This document shows, piece by piece, positions 1 to 10,444 of a stretch of DNA of 38,379 nt. The position numbers were made by a program, and so were the translations under genes. Source of the stretch: Chara braunii (lineage: Eukaryota; Streptophyta; Charophyceae; Charales; Characeae). Where the stretch lies: the NCBI GenBank assembly GCA_003427395.1, contig BFEA01000815.1, positions 479,266 to 517,644 of the forward strand, given 5' to 3'. Under the pieces are notes generated by a model. The model did not search any database. It saw only the letters and a list, made by a program, of their open reading frames with translations, and was not told where the DNA came from. Position 1 is the stretch's first letter; each line of letters opens with the position of its first letter.

Positions 1-60
<60 letters not shown>

Positions 61-119
61 CACACAAACACACGCACACACGCACACACGCACACACGCA
101 CACACACACACACACACAC
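1..119. repeat. CA microsatellite
   Basis: Almost pure CA dinucleotide repeat. CACAAA interruptions occur near 44 and 67, and CACG variants run from about 74 to 119. It is cut by the window edge, so its full length is unknown. Confidence 0.97.
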
Positions 120-1060
120 GGGTCTCGGCTGCCTCAGTAGGAGCCCGCGAGAGGAGCGCGAACCACAAGCAAGTTGATGAAGAGGAGAAGCATCCGTACC
201 TCAATCAATGCCGTACGGCGTATAGAGGAGGTGACGTACGTGAGCGCTCGTGGGGATGACGTGGCGATCACCGAGCCGTCGAGGAGCGATCACTGGAACG
301 AGTGCGCTTCCGACCACTCTCTCCGCATCAGATTGGACAGCTGGCCGACAGTACACCGCCCAGACCTCCCACGTTCCCCACCGCTCTTTGGTGCGAGCGA
401 CCACACATTCCCTGCCCTGTCAAGCCGAGGCTCAACGGGACCCGACCACAAAGCACCGCCGCAGAGCGGCTTACCAAACTGCTGGTTGACAGCGTACGCT
501 ATGGCATACCTTCCTTGACCGTCCGATTATAACCTGAGAACTGCCCGATCAGCACCTATACGGCTCGTTTTCGATGCGGAAGGAAAAAATAACTACAGCC
601 GCTGAGCTGACCCCAGGGCAGCGACGGTCAGGCCCGGCGTGGTGCAACGCAAGCAAGAATAGGGACGTAACAATCGCCAGATGAGTACCTAACGTGTACG
701 CCCGACTGGTGCTTGGCTTTTTTTCCTGCGAAAGCACCAGAAGCACCACTGGGGCCTGCCCCTCCGGGTCAGGGCCAGCTTGACCGGTGTCATGTATATG
801 CTCGGGAGGCCCTGACGGGTAGCTCCTGTCCTGCTGAGGCTATATCTATGGGGGCTGATTCCACTCGGCCATTTGTGGCCCAGGGCCAACCAGACAGGCC
901 TTTGCCTGATCTTGTTGTGGTAATTGCTTATAGCATAGCAAGCTCCTTTGCTGAACAGACAACAGGGGAACCAGATGCCCTGAGGCTAGTTCCCACTTGC
1001 ACGAATTAAGAGATACTGACCGTAGATAGCAAAGATCGACGGCCGAAATCTCACACGAAC
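120..1060. other. No recognised gene; unassigned sequence
   Basis: Mixed-composition sequence. The open frames here, up to 114 codons, show no recognisable domain, no codon pattern and no neighbour that supports them. The stretch from about 700 to 960 is GC-rich and could be a worn terminal repeat of a transposon, but I find no second copy in the window. Confidence 0.5.
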
Positions 1061-1100
1061 AAGGTCCCACTTGCACGAACAAGGTCCCATTTGCACAAGT
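1061..1100. repeat. 20-bp tandem duplication
   Basis: Two adjacent 20-mers begin AAGGTCCCA and differ at a few bases (1061-1080 and 1081-1100). A related piece containing TCCCACTTGCACGAA lies at about 990-1004. Confidence 0.8.
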
Positions 1101-1183
1101 GGTATCTTGCCCCTGGTAACTCACAGTTATAACAGTTACGAACAAACGGAGCAGCCGTACTCACAAGTGCAGCCACACTACTC

Positions 1184-1427
1184 GTAGTCCAATTCCTAAG
1201 CAGGTTACTACGCAAACTTGTTGTGGCCTCACTGAAAACAGCCAGCCAGGAAAGTGGGAATGGTCTGAGCCGAAGCATCTCTGTTCCTGAAACGTGGTAG
1301 AACAAGTAGTCCAATTCCTAAGCAGGTTACTACGCAAACTTGTTGTGGCCACACTGAAAACAGCCAGCCAGGAAAGTGGGAATGGTCTGAGCCGAAGCAT
1401 CTCTGTTCCTGAAACGTGGTAGAACAA
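1184..1427. repeat. 122-bp tandem duplication
   Basis: Two head-to-tail copies (1184-1305 and 1306-1427) start with GTAGTCCAATTCC and differ at very few positions, for example CCTCACTG versus CCACACTG. The high identity implies a recent duplication. Any frame reading through it on the minus strand repeats the same peptide, which is not evidence of a gene. Confidence 0.95.
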
Positions 1428-1675
1428 GGGTGTAGTTCCCAGCCCTACCATGGTCACCCGAACATAACGCATAAGCCTTGTATTCGAGTTTTCCGAAAAA
1501 AAAACACCCCATCTCTGAGTACCGCTGTTGGGGCGGGGGGCAACATGCAATCCCTTCATTGTGAGGTAGTTGAGGTCCCCTCTATATAGCCTTAGGAGTA
1601 ATGGTAGGTAGGTAACACAAGTCAAAAAGAAAATGAGAGAAGAATGTAGTGTGTAGCTTTTTAGAATGAATAAAA

Positions 1676-2052
1676 AAGGGAAATTGCCCCTGAAAGTTCG
1701 ATTCATTTGCGGTGTGCCCCTTCGACAGCCAACTTACTCTGTTGTGCCCCTGGGGCCTCTGAACTTTCCTGCAGGCCCCTGTCAGTGAGGGGCGCAACTT
1801 TCCAGCATGCCCCTGTGGCTGTTGGTGGCACTCGCGGCTGTTCCCCTGGCCTTGGGAGGGGATCTACCGGGGCATACTGGAAATTTGAAACCGGTACCAG
1901 TAGGGGCATATTGAAAATATTTCAGGCTCAAACAACACCAGGGGTTTTGAAGAAACTTCAATTTTTGTCAGAGGGGCGCGACAGGGTAAGTCGACCGTCA
2001 GAGGGCCACGTTGCAAATAAATGGAATTTTCAAGGGCATATAAAAAAATTTC
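1676..2052. repeat. Degenerate foldback repeat
   Basis: The left arm (about 1676-1764), when reverse-complemented, matches the right arm (about 1943-2052) in the order of its landmarks: AACTTTCAGGGGCA, GCAAATGAAT, GTCGAAGGGGC and AGAGTAAG. The centre also repeats a short GGGGCATA-TGGAAA unit in both orientations (about 1795-1815, 1868-1885, 1903-1918). The arms are diverged, with small indels. It resembles an old MITE or foldback transposon. No target-site duplication could be fixed. Confidence 0.65.
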
Positions 2053-2082
2053 AAAAAAAAAAAAAAGCTTCTTTTTGGGGAA

Positions 2083-2265
2083 ACTACGCGGGAGTCACAA
2101 AAATGAGCTATAATTGCAGTATGGGCCAAAATACAGTTTGCAATTGCACTTCCGATAATGTATACAACGCAGCTTTCTGGCCAGCTAGGGTGCCCGAAGT
2201 GCAATTGCAAACTGTATCTTGGCCCATAGTGTAGTTATAACTCGTTTTTGTGACTCTCGCGTAGG
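2083..2265. mobile_element. Foldback / MITE-like element with 70-bp arms
   Basis: The left arm 2083-2152 and right arm 2196-2265 are reverse complements over about 70 bp with only scattered mismatches. Shared blocks include GAGTCACAAAAA, ATGGGCCAA and ACAGTTTGCAATTGCACTTC. The arms flank a spacer of only about 43 bp, so a transcript would form one long hairpin. There is no coding capacity. It abuts the truncated end of the LINE remnant beginning at about 2289. It could be a non-autonomous DNA transposon or an inverted duplication, and the termini and target duplication are not resolved. Confidence 0.8.
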
Positions 2266-2288
2266 TGGCAAGACAACCCCTCTTCAGA

Positions 2289-3561
2289 AACCATTGGATC
2301 ACCAACGAACGAAGTCAAATCTTTTGCAGCATTGACACCCCATGGAAAGGTTGGGTGAAAAATGGTGTGATTCAAGTGGGCGACCTTTGGGATAGGGAGA
2401 GGAAGGATTGAAAGGGTCCGGCGAAGATGAGGGAGGTACTGCCACAATGCTGAGTCAGCCCTTGAAGAAATAACGGAGGCCCTCCCAGTCGGCTGGTGGT
2501 CCATTTTTCGCAGAGGTCCGGTGCTGAAGGAAGGAGATTGGGTATCCAGGGAAGGGAGGGTCGATAAGGTACGCCTGGTTCATCTAGTTTGACCGGACGA
2601 TGTGTTGATCGAGTGGTACAGTACAAAAGTAAACGGAGGACTGGAGGGGAGTCGGGACCCCTTCCAATGGACTTTGAAGGAGGACCTACACAAAATCAGG
2701 GTAATCGAGGAAGGAGACAACCGGCGGCCCTTTCTCCCTGAGATAGCCATAGAAGATCTCCCAATAGACCCGTTGGAGTGGGTCTGAAACCCCGACATAC
2801 GGTATAACCCACGACAACCAAAACTAAAAACGTTGTCAGGTCTCTCGGTGAAAACGACTTATAGAATGCTCAGAGTTAAGCGTTGCCTAAAATACATAGT
2901 GATCGACAGATGGCAGAAGCACCTCAATGTGGAGAGACATTTTCTCACACCGATACGATGGTTCCGCGATACCAAGTGTAGACGTGCGAAAATTACATCC
3001 TTACAGTGGCAAATCTTGCATCGGTGCTTACCCACAAACGACTGGCTGATTGATCACTGGCGGTTGGAACAACAAGGTTGTGCGCTACCTTGGTGCTCCC
3101 GATGCCTGTTGGGTTTCCCGGCTAGAAAGAGAGCAGAGACAATTGAGCACATATTTTTGCAATGCCCGACAACAACTTTGACCTTGAGATGGTGGGATAG
3201 GGTGTGGCAAAAAATGGTTCCGGGATATCCATGGTCGTGGGATTGGCGTGCCATCCTAATGGGCCACTACCCACCCTTCCAAGACAACACCTTTGTATCG
3301 AATATGTTTCATTTGTCCCAAAAAACGATCATGTGGGTCATGTGGTGGCAGCGCTGTGTCTTAACTTTAGACTAGGTTCGAGACGAGGGAGAAGAAAGGA
3401 TTGAGCAACTCAAAACGCACTTCCAACTGGAACTCTCGCATAAGTGGAGGACAACTAAGCAATCACTTGATAATTTTCATAGATCAAAAGACATCCGGGA
3501 ACGGTTATTACAGTTCTTTAGGGAATGGTTGGGTGGGGACTGGGAGGGATGGGTAGCTTAA
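2289..3561 (+). pseudogene. LINE A: L1-like ORF2 C-terminal half, broken
   Basis: This is the C-terminal part of a plant L1-like LINE ORF2. It opens with a post-RT segment containing GVIQVGDLWDRE (2289-2420), matching GVSKIGDLWDE in the minus-strand LINE at about 18765. A frameshift follows, and one frame then runs to TAA at 3559-3561. That frame passes TGA at 2590-2592 and 2785-2787 and TAG at 3373-3375. The zinc-binding region shows WQILHRCLPTNDWL, CSRC and ETIEHIFLQC, the zf-RVT pattern (Cys-x2-Cys, later His and Cys) common in plant LINEs. Residues after the TAG remain coherent (EERIEQLKTHFQLEL), so the break is recent relative to the domain. Endonuclease and RT are absent, so the copy is 5'-truncated and inactive. 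Confidence 0.88.
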
Positions 3562-4340
3562 GTATGCTGGACAGGGGATTGGGAAGGAGAGGAGGGAAAG
3601 GAGGGCAGCCAAGGAGAGGAAGTCCCAAGGGACTACCGCCTGAGATTCAAGGAGTGGTTGTCGATATATTCAAGTATCCCCATGAGACCTGCAGAGGATT
3701 TTCCAGACCCGTTTCCCCCCCCCCCCAAGGTCTCTGGAAATACGTCTGTAAACCCCTGCCCAGTGAAAACTACAGATTTTCAGAACCGCTTCAGTCTGCA
3801 AAATTTTCAAACTCTCTTTCAATTCCCTATCTTATTCTGTTTTGTAACTATAATTCTGACGCAGCGAGGGCGGATGGCAGTTGGGTACACCCGGCAGAGG
3901 ACAGTATCGAAGCAAGGGGACTTTTTGGGGGATGAACTATTTTGGGGGATGGGCAAGGTGACGGGAGGAGGCCCCACTGGTGCCCCCCAGTGGCTTCCCC
4001 CTGATCCCTGTCCAGACAAAAGGTAGAAGAAGGAGATAGGGACCACCTGATTTTCAGACTCATTGGTCAGGTCATACTCACACCTGCTCAGTCAATCCTT
4101 TGAACTCCAGAGCAATCAATGCTGGTAGGCGCCCTCCATACACCATCCTGTTACTTCTCTATGTATCATATTGTATCTTACTGCCTAAGGGACGTTGGAC
4201 CCGTTTTGCAGCAGGTGTTGCTCCCCACCAATAGATGAAGACTCTCCCTAGGTGCTAGCGATGTCTGCTCATAATAGCATCACTTGCACAGGTGGGACTG
4301 TTTGTTCAAAAAAATAAAAATAAATAAATAAATAAAAAAT
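3562..4340 (+). mobile_element. LINE A 3' untranslated region and tail
   Basis: Non-coding sequence follows the LINE ORF2 stop. It is G-rich at first (3562-3660), has a C tract at about 3715-3726, and ends in an A-rich (TAAA)n tail at 4308-4340. The last 160 bases (from about 4178) match the minus-strand fragment at 6755-6880, which also stops at an A-rich tail. Shared blocks are GGGACGTTGGACC, GCAGGTG and CACCAATAGATG. That match independently marks this as the family's 3' end. Confidence 0.85.
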
Positions 4341-6720
4341 TCAATCCAGGTCGGGGACCTCATAATTCAACACAGAAAAGAAAAATATTGAGAGCATTAC
4401 TCAGCTTCGCTTATGCATTTCCACATTTATCCAAAAATTCGGCCCCGCTTCTACTTTTACGAGGGTTCTAGTCCTGCTCTTGAGTTCCTCTACCTATACA
4501 CGGACCGTGTCCCCGGGCTCCAACGGTCTAGTGAAATTGTCATAGAGTTTTGAGGTGTCGTGACACTCTACCACCTCCCACCCCAGTTTGTCTCATGCAG
4601 CTCTAACATACAACCGAGTGTCTGTGACGCACCAGTTGATGTGCATGAACGAGCTCCTGAGCCACTTTCTTTTTTGTGCTTTCTTGGTGATCGGGCTTGA
4701 TCTAATCCAGTTCCAACTCCTCAACCCGATCCAGGTTGCATTTTTGGCGGATGGTGATATCAGAGTTCATGGTGGCTCAGTTGACATGAGTCGGTAATTT
4801 TGGTTGTAACGATGACCCAGAAAAAACGACAACTTTGGGTTTGTGAATGTTTTCTTTCATCTATTTTGCGTTTTTATTTGGGTCTCCCACTCAAGCTCCA
4901 CTCTCCCACTTTGTGGCCGCAAGTTCATTAGTATGTGTTCGTTGGGCCTTATAGCGACATGATAACAACCACGAGACAAATAAAATTCGATTTGATTGAA
5001 TTGATGATTCACTCACTGAACTGGTGCGCTTGTTCGAGTTCACTATTGTTTTACGAGATGAACCTGGTTATGGTAAATCGAAGCATCTTTCATAATTGTT
5101 CAACCGCCCAAACAATAGATAGTGCGAGATCGTACACTGAGGTGCCTCTTACCGGATGGTGGATATGCTCACCTAGGTTTGAATTGAAAAAGGCAGATTA
5201 CCCAATTAATTGGGGACAGTAGGTGAAATGACATCTCGTTACAACACAGTCTTTATGTAATACCGCTGAAGTCCACCAATAAAGATGGATCGCAGAGGAT
5301 CCGTGCTACCCGCAATGTAATTTAACTGAATAAATAATTTCATGATTGAATGCATAATTTTTTTTAATTAATTGAATTGGGAAAGGGATCTAAAAAAGTG
5401 TCTATTAATAAGGTTATACTCAACATCGCCCACATCGTGGAGAAAGGGGCCTATATCCATAAATATCTATATATCCTAATCGTAAATTATGCTAGGTCCA
5501 TCACTGCTCACAATGCTTGTCCTTGAGGAGACTTGACGGATGGTGACACGTCGACTGATCCGATCCCTCTGTTTTCAACAATTTTCCTTGCATCTATTAT
5601 ATTTTTACATAGGATTTACACGTTCCTTAGCAAGTGTGATAGGAATTCATTTTCTTTCAAGTTTTTCGAATTCCATAAATTACGAGTGCCCATTGGGATA
5701 CTTTGCATAAAGTTCTTTCATTGTGCATATACATTTCCCTGAAAACCTCATGAATGTTTTTTTCATTTTTTTTTTATGGATGGTATAATAGGAACCAACG
5801 TAGGATGCACGCCTTAGAGCTCGCCCACAAAATTTTCTTTTGAACTTTTCAATTTCAATTGGGCCTTAGAAATTAGGCGCAGCTTTACTAGTACTTTGCT
5901 AACTGTTTTGGTGCCATTTTTTATCTTGCGCGTATACTCCTTTTTGCACCAAGCTTTTGCATGCAATCTTTCCTCGATCCCCTAGCCTCTTTCTTTGCGC
6001 CATCATCGATAAACTGTAACTATTTTCTTCTCCCTTCCTTCACGCTTTTTCTTTCTTCTTGCTTCCGTTAGATCTTGGTTTTGCTCTATACTGCTTCTCG
6101 TAACCTCATTTCTCGCCTTCGGGTACACATAGGAAGGCCCTATTGATCCCCCGAGTAATCATCAAAGTAGGACGACAATGTGTAAGGAGGCTTTGAACTC
6201 CTCACACTGTGATCTGATTGGCTACCAAGTATTCCACGCGAATCAACATGTCATTCCCGCGCGTTCCTCCCATTTTTATTTCTCCCATCTTTTGTCTCTC
6301 ATCGTCACTCTTTCTCTCCTCTTCCCGCAAGTATAAATATAGCACGCGCATCGTTTTTGCTCTCTTGGATAGACGGGGTGATGATCGTTAGGGTTTAGTG
6401 CTAGGTACATAGCAGTAAGAATCACTAGTGCTTGAGTGAGGTGAGGTGTGTTGATGGTTCGTTGGGTGGTATGGGGTCATAACTCGAGAGCAGGAGGTCT
6501 TTGCGCCTCATTTTGCTTTTCTTCTTTGGAGTTAAGTTGCATGGCGAAATGTCAGTTTCCCTTTTCAATTGAACGGATATATATTACTCTTTCTCTTCCC
6601 TCTCTCCCCCTTTCTCTCATTGTGAATGTACGAGTGAATGAATGGTTGTTGTACGTTCTTCGCTAGCAATGATTGCATGTAAATAAATGAGCCATCGAGC
6701 TCCGGCTATTGTTACGCCCT
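4341..6720. other. No recognised gene; AT-rich unassigned region
   Basis: I find no ORF with recognisable domains; the longest frames are under 100 codons. The tract is AT-rich (for example 5340-5400 and 5580-5780) and becomes pyrimidine-rich at 5990-6330. The only functional-looking element is a TATA-type motif at 6332. It could be an intergenic spacer or unrecognised transposon DNA. Confidence 0.5.
6217..6339 (+). promoter_or_regulatory. Possible core promoter (CCAAT-type and TATA box)
   Basis: TATAAATA lies at 6332-6339. It is preceded by a CT-rich patch at about 6268-6327 and an ATTGG (inverted CCAAT) at 6217-6221. The spacing is plausible for a plant RNA polymerase II promoter reading to the right, but no recognisable gene follows. 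The motif may belong to a transposon or occur by chance. Confidence 0.3.
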
Positions 6721-6723
6721 TCC

Positions 6724-6950
6724 ATTTTTTTTAATTATTATTATTATTTTTAAACACCCCCACCAGTGTTAGTGGTGCTGATAAGAGCAAGCACCACTAG
6801 CACCAAGGGAGAGGCTCCATCTATTGGTGGGAGCGTCACCTGCTGGAAAGCAGGTCCAACGTCCCTTTTACAGATTGAGTTTAAAATACATGAAGCTCCT
6901 GCTAGCAAAACATAGGGGATTAACTGAGCAGGGAGGGAGAGAACCTTTTC
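6724..6950 (-). mobile_element. LINE B: 5'-truncated 3' tip of the same LINE family
   Basis: Read on the minus strand, this fragment matches the last part of LINE A: CTGCTCAGT-AATCC near its start, then GGGACGTTGGACC, GCAGGTG, CACCAATAGATG and GGTGCTAG. It ends in an A-rich (AAT)n tail at 6724-6752. Only about 230 bp remain, typical of a severely 5'-truncated LINE insertion. It lies within about 20-40 bp of the left edge of large repeat copy 1, so it may have truncated that copy or inserted at its border. Confidence 0.75.
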
Positions 6951-7622
6951 GCCTAGAACCGGGCGCTGTCGTGCGCATCGGTCCGGCACCGCACAAGGGC
7001 AGCGCGGGACCCTCCCGGCCGCGTCACGCAGGAGTTGGACTCTAATCCTTGTCGCGATACATACATGGAGCTTCCGCAAGCCGCTCTAGCCGAGTGCGCC
7101 AACCATACCTCTCGCGAGCCCCTATGATAGGATAGGGCCTACGCGAGGCACGACTTACCTCCACCTTACGGGAGTTGTCACCTCCCTTCGGTGGGCGTAT
7201 CCCCGCCGAGCTACCAGCCCACAGTACGAAAGCTGCTCAGTTGCAATCGCAGAGGTGGACCAGCCGATGGTGTTTCTCGTTCGCTGTAGCATAGGGGTCA
7301 CGCGCAGTATTACGCCTCTATCGAACCCGCACGTGAATCGGCATCTTGGGGGGCTGAAGTCCCAGGCGTAACCCGTCGTCAATCGACTAGGACACATCCC
7401 ACACACCACGCGCACACCACAATAAACACACACACGTATACGTATACATACACAAAACGATACTGAACAAACAATGGGACAACACTCCTAGTCCCTTAGT
7501 AGCCATCCTATAACTCTCTGATGCGGAAATCGAATAAGCGTCGCGCGCGAGACTTAGTATAAAATTGGACGCAGGGCTAACTCATATCGATTCGGGTCCT
7601 CCTTAATCTAGAGGGTCCCATT

Positions 7623-7832
7623 CGACACTCAAGTGTCGGCTGACATGAGCCTTGAGGGTTAATCTCTCGACGCTGGATAACCGCCAAGTGCGGTTGAGAA
7701 CCACACACTCTTCTGCTCCTTGCGGAGAGTGGGTGGTACACAGGTTCATACCTGTGGTGGCGATCGTCTCTTATGGTCCTGGAGACCAGCTCCACATTCT
7801 AGGGTCTGGAGATAAGTCAAGGGGTTTGACTT
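7623..7832. repeat. Cluster of small conserved hairpins, copy 1
   Basis: Three perfect stems are kept in both large-repeat copies. First, CGACACT/AGTGTCG around a 2-base loop at 7623-7638 (copy 2: 26608-26623). Second, CACAGG/CCTGTG at 7739-7756 with loop TTCATA (copy 2: 26727-26744, loop CCCATG). Third, AAGTCAA/TTGACTT at 7814-7832. Loops vary while stems hold. Confidence 0.75.
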
Positions 7833-7949
7833 TGACGACTGTCACAGACTACAACGTCCAACCATAAAACTCTAAATCTCCCTCTTCTCTCAAGCACACG
7901 ATCTGTTTAACCCTTACGCGTGGTCTCAATAGGTCGCGCGAAACACTCA

Positions 7950-7950
<1 letters not shown>

Positions 7951-7987
<37 letters not shown>
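7951..7987. repeat. AT microsatellite
   Basis: (AT)n tract of about 36 bp inside large repeat copy 1. Copy 2 has only short ATATCC-type sequence at the matching place (about 27493-27515), so the repeat grew or shrank after the copies diverged. Confidence 0.95.
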
Positions 7988-7989
<2 letters not shown>

Positions 7990-8391
7990 TATATAGAGGG
8001 TTATTAATATAAGACGATCACTTCTCACAGTCACATTGGGCCCCCTCTCAGCCATTTATATATGTATGTGAGCGCAGACAGTCAAATCTAGAGTCCGAAT
8101 CACCAAACATACTTGCAATCACATCAAAGATCAAACCAAAAGTCCATACACTACACGGGGTCAACTTCAACCATTCTTTGCACTCACACCCCGTGCTTTT
8201 AGCCATATAAACCTCACTCTTATGCAACTCCTCAAAATAAAATGCTCAGTACGTTTCTTTAAATGACCATTCAAATAAAGTCCGGGTGAAAACACAACAA
8301 AACAATTCAAATCACAAGGCTAAAGACTTTGGGTTGAGTGGCAAAAGTGGATTGGAGTTGAGTCGTAAACGGACGAATCGGCAACCGACCT

Positions 8392-8428
8392 GTTATCAGT
8401 GATAACTGAAGACGATCCTCGTAGGATC
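8392..8428. repeat. Two adjacent perfect palindromes, copy 1
   Basis: GTTATCA/TGATAAC around one base (8392-8406) is followed by GATCCT-cgt-AGGATC (8414-8428). Both are unchanged in copy 2 at 27921-27935 and 27943-27957, although the flanks differ. Such conservation fits a protein-binding site or RNA structure, but the function is unknown. Confidence 0.8.
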
Positions 8429-8654
8429 AACTTGAATCTAGCCCAAATCCTGAATCAATCGATCAAGAAGACCTGTAACACAAAACATGTCAATCCTCAA
8501 ACTAAATCTATAAGTCCATGGAGAATAGTCTCCATATCACGATCTCACTCAAATCATCCTAATTACCTAAGCCTAAGTCTTCCTCCAAGTAAGTGTCAAA
8601 ATAAAGGTAGACCCTGGCAGAATCTCCTCTGTACAGAGTGAATTTCCCAGAATT

Positions 8655-8990
8655 GCCACCTGTCAAAATATAATCTAACTCCTTTAAACTAAGTAAATTT
8701 CGGCAGCGCTTCCCGTAGGAGAAGTGCCCTTCCATAAATTATACAAAGCTAAGTTCAGAATCTACAGTGACTTGGACTTTTTAAAGTCTAATTTTGTCTA
8801 ACTCCCTGAATTAACAAAAATTCGGACAACACTCCCTTTAGAAAGGAAGATGTTCCAGGATTTTACTAAGACAAAAAGTCAGAAAAGTTAGACCCTGAAA
8901 AAGTCAAAATCTGACTAACCTCTTGGTCTTTTAGAAATTCCGGCAGCGCTTCCTGTAGAGAAAGTGACTTACCAAGATTTATACAAGGCC
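8655..8990. repeat. A-B-A tandem array, copy 1
   Basis: About 120-bp units centred on a CGGCAGCGCTTCC-like motif. Type A (TTTCGGCAGCGCTTCC) lies near 8698 and 8938, and type B (ATTCGGACAACACTCCC) near 8820. Each unit ends with a TTTATACAAG/TTTTACTAAG-type block. Copy 2 has five units of alternating type. Confidence 0.8.
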
Positions 8991-9275
8991 AAGTATAACA
9001 AAAGATCCTAGAAAATGCAGAAATTGACCTAAGTAAAAAAACTTAGCTCAGAAAATGCAGAAATTAAAACTAACTCTTATGACTCTAGCACGTGGCGAGC
9101 AACTAAAGCAACTACCTATCAACCTGAAACTCAGACTAAGTAGTAGCCTCACTCAGTCACATGCAGGCCAAACCACAAAGGTAAGTACTCTCACAATCCC
9201 AGAGTAAACTTAACAAACAATAGTTCAATCTTTCAATGATTTATCCCCTTTATACCCAACTTACATACGACATAA

Positions 9276-9941
9276 AGCTAGACCATCCAAACTTATGGAA
9301 CATGTCTAGCTCAGCCATGAAGATACACAAACACAGGGCACAACAACTTTTCTCTTCTTTGGGCATGTGACTAGGCCACCCTAGTCGCCCTGAACTGTTT
9401 AAGTATCCAAGATTTATATAATTGTCTGCACTTAATGTTTTGAGGTAGTATATAACTGAACCGATCATCTTCAGCTGAAGATTCAGTCTGCCCCTTCGTA
9501 CCATAGATTTATTCTTAATTAATACTCTCTTCAGTTGGTGATAAGTTGTAGTCAGACCACCCAAACTTATGGAACCCTGCCTGACTAGCCTGTTCATAAG
9601 TAATATAGTAATAAAATATAACCAAATTATAACCTTCTGGTTCCAGCATGTGCGAGGCGTTGGACCAAGACCACCCAAACTTATGGAACATGTCTTGGTC
9701 CTCAACCTGGTTCATTTCTCTCAAATCCACGAACAGAAAGAAACTGAAGGAAACCCGAAGTAAACAAGGCGACCAAGCCACCAAAACTTATGGAACATGC
9801 TTGGTCCCTGAAAGTCATCCACAGTCAGCCCTCACAGTCAGAGCAACCAGACCACCCAAACTTATGGAACATGTCTGGTTCTCCAGGCAATTCAAAATAA
9901 ACATAGCACTGGGTCTTCCCAAACTTGTGAAACTGGCCCAG
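9276..9941 (+). repeat. Array of six covarying hairpins, copy 1
   Basis: Each unit has a near-constant inner hairpin, CCA-AACTTA-TGG. It is flanked on the left by CAC/CAT and on the right by AACAT, inside an outer stem whose sequence differs each time. Units: 9276-9311 (AGCTAGAC/GTCTAGCT), 9550-9586 (AGTCAGAC/GCCTGACT, one mismatch), 9662-9701 (GGACCAAGAC/GTCTTGGTCC, 10 bp), 9771-9806 (GACCAAGC/GCTTGGTC), 9845-9880 (AACCAGAC/GTCTGGTT) and 9909-9941 (CTGGGTC/GGCCCAG, one G-U pair). All share one orientation, with spacing of 65 to 270 bp. The changing but paired outer stems indicate selection or a mechanism that keeps base pairing. No known RNA family is recognised. Confidence 0.88.
9369..9386. 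repeat. Extra conserved stem within hairpin array, copy 1
   Basis: GACTAGG/CCTAGTC with a 4-base loop. The matching place in copy 2 (29195-29212) keeps GACTA/TAGTC. It lacks the AACTTA core, so it is a different hairpin type. Confidence 0.7.
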
Positions 9942-10444
9942 CCTTTGGTTGACCCGGTCAGACACATGCAATACTGCCTTTCTCCCATCCTTCCCCCAGA
10001 TGCAACCCCACAATCTGCTTTCGGTCAAACAATGAAACTGAAACTGACATTGCGCATACATTCTTTTACTTAGTCTGGTTACGTCATGAAAGTCAGTTCA
10101 AAAAATCGAAGTAGGGACGCACACAGTAAACTCAGTCAAAACATATCAAGGAATACAAATAAGGGTTATAACCGGGTTTATAGAGGGGAAACAATGATAA
10201 CCTTTCCGTTCCCTGCATCCAAAAGTCCTCCTGAGTTCCGGTAGATCTCCCGCAATCGGTGGGCGGATTCCCCACAGAGTCTTGTTGCGGTCCTACGGGT
10301 TGCAATCCCGTCTGCCGCCTTCTTTTCAGAACAAGATTAGACTTAGACTTAGAATGGCAGAAATAGAGGTTTCAGACTCTCGAGATACAAGAGGGGGGCA
10401 GACTCAACTCTCAGGAGAGGGCCTTGATACCTTCACTCGCCTGA

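Noticed and set aside
174-518. 114-codon frame near the left edge
   Set aside because: Overlapping frames of similar size exist on both strands, as expected in stop-poor GC-rich DNA. There is no domain and no promoter.
9276-9941. CRISPR-like array
   Set aside because: The repeats are separated by irregular 65-270-bp intervals, the unit-specific parts flank the core as inverted stems instead of forming spacers, and the context is eukaryotic transposon DNA.
9250-10061. Minus-strand frames with recurring MFHKFGWS peptide
   Set aside because: The repeated peptide is just the translation of the hairpin core on the opposite strand. The same happens at 29574-29918 with a different peptide. There is no start, domain or codon pattern.
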